From the NCBI GenBank assembly GCA_023055425.1, contig JALGPY010000001.1, positions 29,687,001-29,751,000 on the forward strand: a DNA stretch of 64,000 nt, written 5' to 3'. Origin of the DNA: Linanthus parryae. Taxonomy: Eukaryota; Streptophyta; Magnoliopsida; Ericales; Polemoniaceae. A program made the translations under genes and the position numbers. Under the pieces are notes generated by a model, which had not been told where the DNA came from, ran no database searches, and was given only the letters and a program-made list of their open reading frames with translations. Shown here one piece after another: positions 12,582 to 23,850 of the stretch; positions within the stretch are counted from its first letter, which is position 1, and each line of letters starts with the position of its first letter.

Positions 12582-12950
12582 TTAGCTTGTCACCTGCAAC
12601 ACAGTTATCATAGCATATAGATTATATGATCTAGGAGCAGTGAGTATGGAATCACCAGATTTCTCATCTTGCACCACACATTTCTCCTTGTCAAATATAG
12701 CTTTATAACCTTTATCACATAACTGAGAGATACTAAGCAAATTATACTTAAGTCCATCTACCAGATAAACATCAGATATAGAATTTGTAGAACCATTACC
12801 AATACTACCTATACCAATAATATTGCATTTTGCTTTGTCACCAAGTGTGATTGTTCCTCCAGATTTTTCTGTAAGTTCAGTAAAGAGAGACTTCTTTCCA
12901 CTCATGTGTCTGGAACATCCACTGTCTAAAATCCATTTCTAATCTTTCAA
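12582..12950 (-). pseudogene. Copia protease domain, SIRE-type element
   Basis: The active-site WILDSGCSRHM is read on the minus strand at about 12900-12935, followed by KSLFTEL, TITLGDKAKCNIIGIG and GLKYNLLSISQLCDKG, a typical copia aspartic protease and the stretch linking it to integrase. It cleaves the gag-pol polyprotein. A TAG lies two codons before the WILDSG motif. The frame differs from the following HHCC domain, so a frameshift lies near 12575. A palindrome copy sits on each side (12947 and 12564). Confidence 0.85.
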
Positions 12951-13316
12951 GGCCTTGGTGACATCCTGCAAAAACAAATCATTGTCTTAATAGGCTATTA
13001 GACCAAGTGCAGAACTTTGAGTCATACTCAGAATCAGCCATATTTGGTGGCCTAATTCCTTTTGGAACCCAAATCTACCTAACCTGTCCCTTAAGCTGAT
13101 AAGGATAAGTATTCCTCATAATATGAGGTTCTGATCTTCTGAAGGGACAAGATAATCTGACATGACCAATTTTCCCACAGTATGATATTTTGGAGAATGT
13201 CTGCTACCAGATTTGACAAAAGTAGTTTGGCCTTTTTTTGGAAAATTTGGATTATAGCCAATCCCACTTTTATGCATTGATTTCAGACTTCCTCCAAGAA
13301 TGAGATTCAGATTATG
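12951..13316 (-). pseudogene. Decayed gag-protease linker, SIRE-type element
   Basis: This stretch lies between the gag coiled coil and the protease on the same strand. It has only short open pieces with several stops and no recognised motif. By position it is the end of gag or the linker to protease. Confidence 0.55.
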
Positions 13317-14859
13317 TTATGAGCCTGTAAACCTAGCTAGGACCTTCTTGGACTCTTGAAGTTTTTCAGTGAAAGAGTAGATCTGTTGTTCTAAATTCTC
13401 AGAATGAGTCTTTATATCAGCATATCTTTCAGTTAAAAGAGTGTTTTGATCAACAACCTCTTTTATCTGTGCCTTCAAGACTTTGAACCTACTGTCCAAG
13501 GCCTTGAAGTCTTTTTCCAACTTTGTCTTAGAAACTTCAACAGTTTTGTTTGAAAACACTAGGTCCAGGTTTTCTTTTACCTGCTCATGAATCTTAATCT
13601 TTAAAGCAGAAATCTCATTTCTATAACTTTCCTCATTTAAAAACATACTTTTGAGAATTTTAGGAAGTACATCAGAAGGACTAGCAAGTAAATTCTTTAC
13701 CATGTCTTCAATGTGTCTGTCTGATGAATTTTCCTCATCATGCTTTGCCATGAAGCATAGGTTTGATTGCTCTTCTTCTGTGTCTAATTAACTTGATGAA
13801 TCAGAATCACTCCAAGAAGCCATCATGGCTTTCTTCCTTCTGTTGTCACTGTCTTTCTTCTGAAAGTTCCTGTTCTTCTTCTTTTGTGGACAGTCCCTTA
13901 CTAAATGATCTGCATCACCACACTCAAAACAATTCATTACTTTAGTTTTATGTGACTGTGATGAAGATTTAACTTTGTAATCCTTGCTGCCTGAGGGTCT
14001 TGATCTCTCTCTGTTGTAATCCCTGTTACCAGAGTTTCTTTTCTTTTTAAGAATCCTGGCCAAGGCCTTGGAGATCAATGCTAAAGCCTCTTCATCATCG
14101 AGCTCATCTTCAGTCTCAAGGGTTTGAGACTTTTCACCGTCTTTTGCCTTAAGTGCTAGGTTCCTGATGTTTTCACTCAAATCACCTTCCACATCCTTCA
14201 TAGACATTTCATGAGTGAGCAGCTTTCCTTGTAGATCATCTAGATGAAGAAGACTCAAGTCCTGAGCTTCCTCAATGGCTGTTGTCTTTGGCTCCCACTT
14301 GGCTTTTGGCAAACTTCTCAGAATTTTTCTGACCTTCTCTTCATTTGAGAACTTCTTTCCCAATGACTCCAGATTGTTCACCACATCAGTGAATCTTTTG
14401 AACATCTCCTTGATGGTCTCATCTGAATTCATCTTGAACAACTCATATTGCCTCAGAAGTATGTTGATTTTTGTCTGCTTAACCTGGCTTGTTCCTTCAT
14501 ATGTAACCACCAGTTTATCCCATACTTCTTTGGCACTCTTGCAGTTTGATACTCTGTTCAACTCATCTGCATTTAAAGCACAGTATAACAGATTCATAGC
14601 CTTGTAAATTTTTTGATATCTTTTCCAGTTCAGTGACTGATAGATTTTCCTCAGACTTGATACGTCTGACTCCATCAATTGTTGTGTAGTACTCACGAGG
14701 ACCATTCTGAACTATTGACCATAGTTCCATGTCTTGATCTATGATAAACATCTTCATCAATGCCTTCCAGTGCATGAAGTTATCACCACAAAACAATGGA
14801 GGTCTGTTGGCTGCCCTTCCTTGTGAGAATCCACCATCTCCTACATTACTCATAGTCAC
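13317..14859 (-). pseudogene. Copia gag with zinc knuckle and coiled coil, SIRE-type element
   Basis: The start at 14859 follows the primer site by about 30 bases and reads MTMSNVGDGG, with RPPLFCGDNFMHWKALMK of a copia gag N-terminus. A frameshift near 14620-14700 continues into 13788-14705, which has AKEVWDKLVVTYEGT, a zinc knuckle CFECGDADHLVRDC (C-x2-C-x4-H-x4-C, complete) and KKKNRNFQKK. A stop near 13785 then interrupts the same frame, and 13317-13751 (MAKHDEENSSD) is a long helical, probably coiled-coil C-terminal part usual in SIRE gag. Gag forms the particle and binds the RNA. Palindrome copies fall in the coil and before the knuckle (13475, 13496, 14060, 14116). Confidence 0.9.
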
Positions 14860-14890
14860 CAGATTGTTAGATCTAAAAACAGTGACACAA

Positions 14891-14902
14891 GCTCTGATAC
14901 CA
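14891..14902 (-). other. Primer binding site, SIRE-type element
   Basis: The minus strand reads TGGTATCAGAGC, complementary to the initiator Met tRNA 3' end, two bases from the 5' LTR end at 14905. Confidence 0.92.
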
Positions 14903-14904
14903 AT

Positions 14905-16376
14905 TGAAAGTGTGTAATGTAGACTAAATATAGGACCTAAATACTCTAGAAGGGGGGGGGGTTGAATAGAGTATGGAAACTTAAACTCAAAGTATAACAG
15001 AAAGACTTTGTGTGAAACTCAAATCTCAAGGCCTTGAGATTTTAGTAAACTGTATAAAACTTACAAAGGCAAAATAGTAAGCTTTAAGGCCTTGAACTGT
15101 AAACAATTCTAAAGAGCTTTTGAACCCTAGTTTGATTTGAGTTGTGTGTAGCAGATAATAATCAACTGTAAAGTAAAGAACACAAAGCAATTTACAGAGT
15201 TCAGTCCTAATGGACCTAATCTCTTCCTCAGGGATCTCATCCCACCAGGATTGGGAAAACACTTCTTATTACTCACACAGAAACAGCCCTAGATCTTCAA
15301 GCCTAAGTGATTTCCCTTACACCTATACAGCTTGTGGTTCCAAACCTATCTAGTTCCAGCTATAACTGTTGAGCTAACAAGAACCTCTTGTTGTTCACTT
15401 GAACAATCAACCACTAGGTTAAGTGAGGTTTTAGATAATCTAGGGATACACAGATAGAAGTACAAGTGAAGAACACAGTATGAAGATAAGCTGTTGAAGC
15501 CTGGATGTGTTCTTCTGGAAAACTGGATTGATTTGATCTTCAGGAATCTGGAATGAAGCTCGAATGATTGTGTGTTTGAATGAATGATCTCCCACGATTT
15601 TGTCACACCTCTCTATGTATTCTGCAAGCCTCTTTCTTTCAAAATTCAAACCAGTGTCTTTTATCCATAGCTGCAACTGATTGAGAGATTTTAGGATCTC
15701 AGTTCCTACAAATCCTCCTTCTGTTTTCAACTAAAATTCAAACAGCTTCAAGTGGATATCCGTTGGAGTTTGTTGAGATTGCTCCTGCACGTTTAACAAT
15801 CCTGCAACAGCATTGAAACTCAGCAACAACAAAATCCAGACAGATAACAGTGCTATGACTGTTTGGTTATACAGTTTCTGATAAAACTATTGAACAGACT
15901 TAGAACAATAACATGTATATCTTATAAAACATATGAATCATGAAAAAACAAGTTTAAGACACTTAGAAGTGAGTAAATAATCACAATACTAAGAATCACA
16001 ACCTGCAAGAAAGAATCTACTAAGTTCTGTAAAAACTGTCAGCAGCTCAAAGCACATCTCAAGGCCTTGGAGCTCTGAACCTGCTTCACATAATTTCAAA
16101 GTTAAACCCAAATAACTTTGATTCTTCCTGTTCTGACCATCTGCAATTGTGTTAGATATATAAATAGGGTAATCCAAAAGTATATGCAGTAAACCACTGA
16201 TTTGTATAATTTGATATCCAATCTGCAACACAGAATTGTTAGAACATATAGCAGAATAGAATAACTCAAGGCTTTGAAGTTCAGTCAATATCTCAAGGCC
16301 TTGAGATAACTGAAATTCTTTGCTGCTTATGTCTTGGTCTTTGTCTTTCATCACTCAAAAAAATATTGACTCAACA
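14905..16376 (-). repeat. 5' LTR of SIRE-type copia element
   Basis: It is 1472 bases long, with TG and CA ends, and pairs with 5663-7145. It should carry the element's promoter on the minus strand. Palindrome copies are at 15026 and 16293 (perfect) and 15084, 16059 and 16266 (one mismatch). Confidence 0.93.
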
Positions 16377-16663
16377 AAACTAAATAGAAAGACATTCTAT
16401 TTTGGGTAAATGATGCAAAATCCAAAACTGGAGACGTTAATGCATAAAAATATAAAGTTTAGAACACAATTGTAAATTTACATAAAGTTTGGGACAAACT
16501 AGATATTTGATACTAACTAAAAAGTTGGTAAAAATAACATACTAAAAATATTTTCTTTAAAATCTAGCATACGTAATAAAATTTTAATCTTAACACACAT
16601 ATTTAGAAGATAATAATATCGCTTAACACATAAACATGCAACATAATTATGCGGGTTACTACA

Positions 16664-18221
16664 CCTGCATACTAAAATTTGCATGTCCACGAAACATTTA
16701 TGTAAAAATAACTCCAAATTCTGCAATATGATATTCAGAAAACATGGTCATAAAATGATTACAATAACATGACTTATTTTGAAAAAAGCACTTTAAAATG
16801 TTACGTAAATTCAGAGTGTCACATTTACATTACTACTCTTCGACTTGGGAGAATTTAGCTATACCTTACTAAGTCTACCCATATACCATGTCCAGGATAG
16901 GGATGCCTTAATAGGGTCATTCAATTAAGATATAGCATCGCAATCTAATTATTCTTCCTCGCTTTATCAAATATGATCATGCTATTATTAAACACTCACA
17001 TGTCGAAACTTCCCGACTGTTGACTCAAGGAGTACTCTTTCCAAGTAAGCACGAATTGTGAAATTCATATGCATATGCCCAATCCTTTTTGTGGGTTCTC
17101 AAATTCTCGATTACCATCATATACCAACTAATATTCATTCTTTATTCTCATAACAATGTCTATGTTACTATGTAATGCATCAGCTTTGATCCTCAACCCG
17201 AGGTTCCAACTATCTAGGCCTATCTGGCCATGACGTATGCATATATAATTCTCGTCACTGCACTCCACAACTATCAAACTCCTGTTTTAGTCTTGTGTCC
17301 TGTCTAATTTTAATTTAAAAAACACTAGCCACCTATTTATTTGCTTTCCTAATTATGTCAGCATAGATAGACCAGAGATGATACAACCACTAACACCCCT
17401 ACCCCTCTACCCTGGTAAATCTAGAGGGAGATCCCCAGACTCACAAGTGCTTCCACCGCGAAGGCACGTAAATTTCCCAAGAAGGAGTTAACCCAAGATC
17501 CTCTATGACATGACATAATCAAGAAAAACCACTTGTGATTTCAAGAAAGTTCAATAGAATAATAAGGCAGCTCATGCTTACTAATATAGTGTGACTAAGC
17601 TCCCAATATCGTGCGCTAACCTGTGGGGGTTTAGAAAACTTAAAGCAAAAAGTAAGACACCGCCTGAGTAAACACCTAAGTAAGAAAACAGGCGAAGTAA
17701 AGAGCATTAGACGTCACTTTTAAAGTATAAGAAATCGTTATGAGTTTTGAAAAGCTTAGAGTATTAAAATCTTTAGAAAGTCATTCCGGTTTGGAAGAAG
17801 TTTTGGAACCCTTTAGCAATCATGTCCAATGTTCAACAAGAAAACTTCTAATAAAATCATTCTTACCTGAAGATCGAGTTGAAACCTAGTATCACATCAA
17901 GTGCTTTTCAAGTATTATGTTAAGTATCATTTTCTTATAGTCATGATATTGGATATTCAATTCCCGTTCATCCTCATACAGCGGATTCCAAATCTCACTA
18001 TCCGTAAGGTTATGAAAATTAGATTCGCATCTGACAAGGAAATACCAATCCAATAACCACCAAGACAACTAGACATTTAAGAACCCTTACTTTAATCAAT
18101 GAGCTTGGAACATATTTTTAAGTGGTTCAAGCATTCTTATAAGGGGCACATACGTTTAAAATAATTCTCAAACCAACGATATCTATATAATTTACGCTCT
18201 ATGAATTTAGTGAGCGGGCAG
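16664..18221. other. Unassigned AT-rich intergenic DNA
   Basis: About 1.56 kb with no open frame that I recognise. The words GTGTCACATTTAC and the T/C-rich sections suggest old LTR-retrotransposon debris, but I could not match it to another part of the window. Confidence 0.4.
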
Positions 18222-18785
18222 GTGCCTTGCACATGAGAGTCTTCTCTCAGAACTAAAATTTATTTCATAAGATGGTTTAGTTAATTTCATCAATTCACTT
18301 TAGTTTAGGAGTATATGATAATGTGGGAACGATGAAATTAACTAAATCGTCGCTTACATGGTGAAATTAAGTGATGGTTTAGTTAATTTTTCTTAGCTAG
18401 TGAAATTTAAGAGAATACTAAAATTTTATTGATAAAGAGTAACATATTAATTTTACGTATGATTGACATCGCTTAAATAGTGACAGTCGAAACGATGAGG
18501 ACGTCCAACAAAAATATTCACAGAATAAAAATCAGTCTCGACCATGAGAGTACTAAAATTTTATTGATAGTGAGGAAAAGTTTAATTTTCCACAAGGCAT
18601 ATATCCTTAAATGACTAAAATAATATTAATTAATATTTTCTAAAATAAATAATAACAGTATATGCATCATTTTGATTACCCTCGTTATCATATACTCCTA
18701 AACTAAAGTGAAAATGATGAAATTAACTAAACCATCTCATAAATCAAGATTTTGTTTTGAGAGGAAACTCTCACATGCAACGCAC
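18222..18785. mobile_element. Foldback / long-TIR MITE-like element
   Basis: Two arms of about 100 bases (18222-18320 and 18685-18785) are imperfect inverted copies. Both contain TTTAGTTAATTTCATCA, then CACTTTAGTTTAGGAGTATATGATAA, and outer ends of the form GTGCnTTGCAnnTGAGAG. The middle part repeats pieces of the arms. I see no coding region and no clear target duplication, so the superfamily is left open (a Mutator-type MITE is possible). Confidence 0.7.
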
Positions 18786-18860
18786 GTCATTTTTACTAGT
18801 ATGAAAAAACACACACACACAAAATGCCATAGTTGTTGTTTTTTTAAACACACATGTTTG

Positions 18861-19242
18861 CAGGGGCGGACCTATGTAGGGGCAAGGGGAGGGCAGCCGC
18901 CCTCTCCCCCCCCCCCCCCCCTCCCCGAAATTCGAAATTGCCCAATTGCTGAAAGTGGTTAGTTGTTGTAGTTGGTAAATCCCACTTCATAGATTCGATT
19001 CTCCTTCCAGTCAATAATTTTTTTATTCTTTTTTTTTTGTCAATTTACTATTTACGATTAAAAACTCATTGTCTCCTCCAAATAAAAGAACAAATTGTAA
19101 CTTTGTGAGTATTGTGTTCATGATTAATTTGATGTTTGTGTGTATAATTGCTTATGAAATATAACGACTTCTGACTGTTGATTTTGACTTTTAACTTTGC
19201 GAATCTTGCTCCGGCTGACTTGATTTCTTGACTCCGCCACTG
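18861..19242. mobile_element. hAT-type MITE, 382 bp
   Basis: It starts CAGGGGCGGACCT and ends GACTCCGCCACTG, imperfect inverted repeats of hAT type. It is flanked by an 8-base duplication, CATGTTTG (18853-18860) and CATGCTTG (19243-19250), with one difference; eight bases is the hAT target size. The inside has no coding region but has a run of 16 C at 18906-18921. Confidence 0.85.
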
Positions 19243-19250
19243 CATGCTTG

Positions 19251-19915
19251 TGCTTATTTATAATTTTGAACATAATGAAAAATGCACTGCCAAATGAGTT
19301 TTTAGTAAACTGGTATTTTTAAACAGTTTAGTTTGCAAATAAAAAAAAAAAAAAAAAACTTGAGTTCGAAACTAGTGAACTAACCATGGTTCCCTGTAAA
19401 ATTATATTTTCTTGCTAGGATATTTTGTTAGGTGATACTGTGCGTGAAGCACCACTTTATAGTAACTGCACGATCCTGTCTGGAAATCGGTACCCGAATG
19501 AGAAATGATCGTGGGTACAACAAAATCACTAGAGTATATAGTTTCTGACTAACAGAAACGGTATACTACTGTGCATTTGCTATGAGCTTCTGGGGTGTTA
19601 GATATGAATTGGATGAACATCAAAGGCATGTATTTAGGTGTATGATCACACACTTACCGCCACACCAGCATCTATGTACTACTGTACTTCTCGACTGGAC
19701 CACGAGATTCACATGACTCATATACCAGTGAGTGTTTTGGCTTCACATTTTTTTTGGGAAACATTTGGCTTCACAGTTTGAGTAAGATGGAAATTTGTGT
19801 TTTCGGTTAATTTTATTTCGCAGTACATGATATTTTTATTTAATAAATTACATATATAAATTAAATTCTAGTTGATTGAAATTATGATGTGGATATATCT
19901 ATTTACTACTCCTCC
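19251..19915. other. Unassigned intergenic DNA
   Basis: No gene or element is recognised between the hAT-type MITE and the SINE. There is a run of 18 A at about 19341-19358 and otherwise AT-rich sequence. Confidence 0.4.
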
Positions 19916-19931
19916 AACACTCGCACACGAG

Positions 19932-20020
19932 TGCAAATGAATGTTAACAAGTGGTAGAGCATTTGAAGCCCCTGAATGATATTCTGGATTCGAACATGAC
20001 TATGATGTAATTCTAGAAAA
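19932..20020 (+). mobile_element. Short tRNA-derived SINE, copy 1 (89 bp)
   Basis: It is flanked by a perfect 16-base target duplication, AACACTCGCACACGAG, at 19916-19931 and 20021-20036. It has box A-like (AACAAGTGGTAGAGC) and box B-like (GGATTCGAACATG) polymerase III promoter motifs, and ends GATGTAATTCTAG plus an A-tail. The same plan and the same 3' end recur at 26811-26899 on the other strand. A tRNA-derived SINE moved by a LINE is the natural reading; it is unusually short. Confidence 0.85.
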
Positions 20021-20117
20021 AACACTCGCACACGAGCCATTTGAAAAAAAATCAAAAGTTATGCAGCTGAATATCTCGAAACATGCATACTCTTCCAATT
20101 TCTTAACACGCTCCTAA

Positions 20118-20325
20118 GAGCATTTGTAATAAACCAAAAATGCATTATTAACAAAAATATTAAAAATATAGTAATATAGTAATACATCAGATTCAAAAGG
20201 TTATCCAATTTATTATAGCATTTTATGAATCCTACATCTTTCTCTTCATTTTTAAAGAATTGGAGAATGTGTCCATCTCTCTCATCACATGCATAATTTT
20301 TCCACCCGCTCTGCTAGAGATGCTC
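20118..20325. mobile_element. MITE of the GAGCATCTCC type, 208 bp
   Basis: The ends are GAGCATTTGTAA and, inverted, GAGCATCTCTAG, flanked by TAA at 20115-20117 and 20326-20328. A three-base TAA/TTA target fits PIF/Harbinger (Tourist-like) MITEs. Two larger relatives with the same terminal word are at 22533 and 23851. No coding region. Confidence 0.65.
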
Positions 20326-20564
20326 TAAAAGTTGCATAAGGAAAGTTGCATCATTCAATGGGCTGCCAACTAAAATATAATTACAAAATATTAAAATTTA
20401 TGCCTTCATTTTTCACATAAGAAAATAAAAATTCAATCAAATGAAACCAACAGCAACAGCAACAAGATGGTGCCTTACTGGTGTCGAATTCTCTGGCGTC
20501 TTTCGGTTATGGATTCGTGCGTCGAGCTTTCAGTTACATAGAAGAGTTTCCTGCTCTTAGCAAC

Positions 20565-21006
20565 TGTTATGATCCGGGCTGAGCTTAGAGAACGATGAAT
20601 GGATGAAACAAGATCACAGAAACACACACGATATAACATGGTTCACTAGCGATGAGCTAGCTACCTCCACGACCCTAAAAACCCTGATTTTATTGAGAGA
20701 AGCCCACAAATACAACCCACTCCAGTAAGCCATGACCCTAGGTCCTTGTAAAGGCCTAGGGTACCGAATTGGTGCCCAAGAAATAAAGAAGTTACCAAAA
20801 CGAACAAGGAAACAATATTTAGTCTCCCTATCGAATTATTCGGACCGGTCATTATCGAACTGTTCCCAGACCCGTCGAACTGCTGCTTCTTCTTTGTCTT
20901 CCTTGCTTTAGTCTTGATCATCCGCTTGACCTTGTTTCTTTTCCCCCTCTTCGTCGCATAACTCCTCGCCATGCTTATCGAGTCTATTCAAGACATATTC
21001 CCAACA
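20565..21006 (-). repeat. Solo copia LTR
   Basis: It is 442 bases from TGTTATGATCCGGG to CATATTCCCAACA, with TG and CA ends. Flanks are GCAAC (20560-20564) and ACAAC (21007-21011), a near-perfect 5-base duplication. The minus strand begins TGTTGGGAATATG, a common copia LTR start, and the section near 20635-20680 (ATATAACATGGTTCAC) looks like a typical copia LTR. No internal region or partner LTR is nearby, so it is a solo LTR left by recombination. Confidence 0.7.
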
Positions 21007-21011
21007 ACAAC

Positions 21012-21836
21012 ATGCTATTGATGTAATGTAGACTTGCCCTATCCTTTTTAAGCCACCTATATTTTCTTAGAATTTTGCCTCTTGTTTATATTATCATGTC
21101 GTGGCTACGGTCTTTCTTTCCTCACCTTTAATTTTGCAGGTTGAGAGTCAACATCTTAATAACTTGCGGGGTATATATCGTGCTACCTTCATGTATGTTT
21201 CTTTTAGAAAGAAAAAAAAAAATATATTGAGAGAGAGAGAGCAAATGGAGGAATAAAATAGAAGACGTGGGTTAATAGTTGTGAATTTATAAAACTTTAG
21301 GGGTAAGACTAAATGACAATATTATCTTTTTCGAAATTTCAAAATACGTCCAATATTTGAAATCAGAAAGACAATGAGTGTACCTATTTACAAAATAAAA
21401 TGACTTTTGGTACCTAATTATTTCAATTGAACATATGGTAAGGGAGATATGGTATTGTTTCAAACTTTAATTAAATTAGATGGATGAAAAATTAAGGAAT
21501 GGTACATATTTGCAACAAAAAAGGAGGGCACACTATTTCGAATTTTGGGTGGATTTGGTACTCACAACATCAATTGCAGCTTTGTGATATCCATAAATTC
21601 AATTTGTTATCCCCCCCCCCCAAATATACCCCTCATTGCCACTCCATAATTCTATGAAATTATAACTTTTGCCTACAAATGTAATGTTACAAAATATTAA
21701 TTTTTTTTAATTATTTAAATATAAATTAAATAATTTATATTTTACATAAATGACACATTTTACATTGAAAAAGAAGTTATCACTCTAAAAATTATTGAAA
21801 GGTATCATGTGTCATTCTAAGAATTTACTACTACAA
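21012..21836. other. Unassigned AT-rich DNA
   Basis: No gene is seen. There is a short GA repeat near 21230-21241 and a run of 10 C at about 21611-21620. Parts of 21300-21580 have a degenerate TACC-rich pattern that loosely recalls 27060-27330. Confidence 0.35.
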
Positions 21837-22532
21837 GGGCCTGTTTGTTTTCTTTCTTATCATAGGATTGGACTATTAGTGAGGCAGCCCAATCCAAGCT
21901 GCTGTTTGTTGAGACTTGGGGCTTATTTTTGCCAAGCCTGGGTCCACCCATTAAGCCCTCACACATGGGCTTATTCCATACCTCATACCCCCAGGTATTG
22001 AGGCGGCTTAGGAGTAAAATGACAACCTACCCATTTTCTCTGTAGCTCATGTTCTTGCCTTGCGCCATCTGTGTTCCGTTCGTCCCTCATCCTCACCGAC
22101 GAACCCACTGTGTATTGCAGAGGATTTGAACTCTCTGTACTTGCTTGATGATAAATCAATTCCATCATGCTTTGCACCCAAATACAATCATGGCATCTTC
22201 AACCTTAGAAGATGAAAAGCAAAAGCAAAACTCAGTCGTAGAATAAATCCACTACGAATCCATGGACTCCGATCAGATAACTTGATTTTGTTGCGAAAAA
22301 TCATCTGCTCAACGATTGAATTTAGAGGGTGGGCAGTCGGTTACGGAAGAGAGGGCCAAAATTATGGCCTCAAGATCACTTTCCATCGTCATCTCCTATC
22401 TGTATCTCAATCTTAATTTTTTTTTTATGAAACCTATGTGTATCTCAATCTAGAAAGAGGTTAGGTGGGTTGGTGGTTGAGAATTGAGAAAGGGATCCAT
22501 CGGAAAAAAAATTAAGATAGGGTAGAGGCTTA

Positions 22533-23847
22533 GAGCATCTCCCACAGTTGATATCAAATTTTACACCAAATCCTATATTTGGTGGAGAAAAATGGTTTGA
22601 CCTCCCACAGTTAACCCTCAAAAACACCATTTCACCATTTTTGGTGAAAAAATAGCACTTTTGGTCTCCCACAGTTTTCAACAAATTTTACATTAAATAG
22701 CCATTTCACCATTTCATCAAATTTAGAGACTTGTATTTTTAGCCTCCCACAACAAATCATCAAATTTATCACCAAATCATGAATTTCATAGCTATCAAAA
22801 TAAAAAAATATTTTATTACCAAAACAATATTACACGAAATTGTAAAATGATTAAATAAAAAAAATCTAAAATTAACCAGTCTAATCATACTGACCATGAT
22901 TATCTTATAAGTGTGCAATGAGTCTTCTTCTTAGTTCGTTATGAGCTCCTTGGTTTATCAAGTCTCGAAGTCGACCTAGAAATTGGATAAATGTATTCTA
23001 TTTTCCTGCTGATAATGTGATATATTTTCATTTTTCTGAGTTTATAATAATGCATTATTCTTGTCGTCATTTTTGTTTATATTTTATTTTTTTATCACTA
23101 ATATTAATTATACTAGTCGTTAAAAATAATTTTTAACGCTAATCAATTGTCTGCACACACTTAATAGTTTAGATAAATCTTTCTCTGAAATTAGTTCCCA
23201 CTTCAATCTTATTTGGGGGGGGGGGGTGGAAGGTTCAAATTTTCTTTCAAATTTTATATATTTGCATGCCATACTAAATGGAAATATGTACAAGAAGGTT
23301 ACTGACGTTCTTCAAGTTTAACATCAGTGTATTAAGTTGCAACTACATTAGTTATTTCTTTTTATAATCCCGCATCATGATGCTGAAAATATTATGTAAC
23401 ACACTATGACTCAAAAGCATATTATACAAAGTGGGAGAAGAAAAACGGATGGCGCATATACTGTAATGACGAAATGCTACACTATTACATTAGAGCATAT
23501 TATTACCATGAAAGTAATGTGAAAACATGCCTTAAACAATAATTAAAAAATTGGTGTAGATTACACCAAATCCTATTTTTGCCATCAAATTTGATGGTAA
23601 AAATAGGATTTGGTGATATAGGATAGGATTTGAGGGTACTGTGGGAGATGCACTTCACCATTTCACAAAAGCTATACCAAATATAGGATTTGGTGATTTG
23701 GTGTTTTTTTGGTCAACGACTGTGGGAGGCCTACAAAAAAATTATCATTTTTTTGGTGATTTGGTAATCTGGTGATTTGCTGTGGGAGACCGAAAACACC
23801 AAATTTTACTATCAGATATAGGATTTGGTGAACTGTGGGAGATACTC
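22533..23847. mobile_element. PIF/Harbinger-like MITE 1, long, 1315 bp
   Basis: It begins GAGCATCTCCCACAGTT and ends with the inverted AACTGTGGGAGATACTC, flanked by TTA at 22530-22532 and 23848-23850. Subterminal arms of about 300 bases hold many copies of TTTGGTG and CTGTGGGAG in opposite orientations, so the ends could pair. The middle (about 22800-23540) is AT-rich and has 12 G at 23215-23226. No transposase frame is visible. Confidence 0.75.
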
Positions 23848-23850
23848 TTA

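Larger units (their letters stand above)
5663..16376 (-). mobile_element. Complete SIRE-type Ty1/copia retrotransposon with third gene
   Basis: The ends are exact: LTRs begin TG and end CA, and AAACT is duplicated at 5658-5662 and 16377-16381 in the interrupted LTR. Minus-strand order is 5' LTR, primer site, gag with zinc knuckle, protease, integrase, reverse transcriptase, RNase H, a third gene, purine tract, 3' LTR. This copia order plus an env-position gene, LTRs of about 1.5 kb and a G-run early in the LTR (5711-5723 and 14953-14961) fit the SIRE/Maximus lineage. Several frameshifts and stops make it non-functional for protein, although the LTRs remain very similar. The 12-bp palindrome TCAAGGCCTTGA and variants occur throughout. 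Confidence 0.93.
3151..16663 (-). repeat. 5' LTR of element A, split by a nested copia element
   Basis: The LTR consists of 3151-5662 and 16382-16663, about 2.8 kb in all. The copia element at 5663-16376 and one copy of its target duplication interrupt it. The second half matches 1261-1546 of the left LTR up to GTTACTACA at 16663. The next five bases, CCTGC, would be the element's target duplication, but the matching end is outside the window. The part at 3160-3400, with a short GC-rich stretch, looks like the R-U5 region of a plant gypsy element. Confidence 0.8.
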
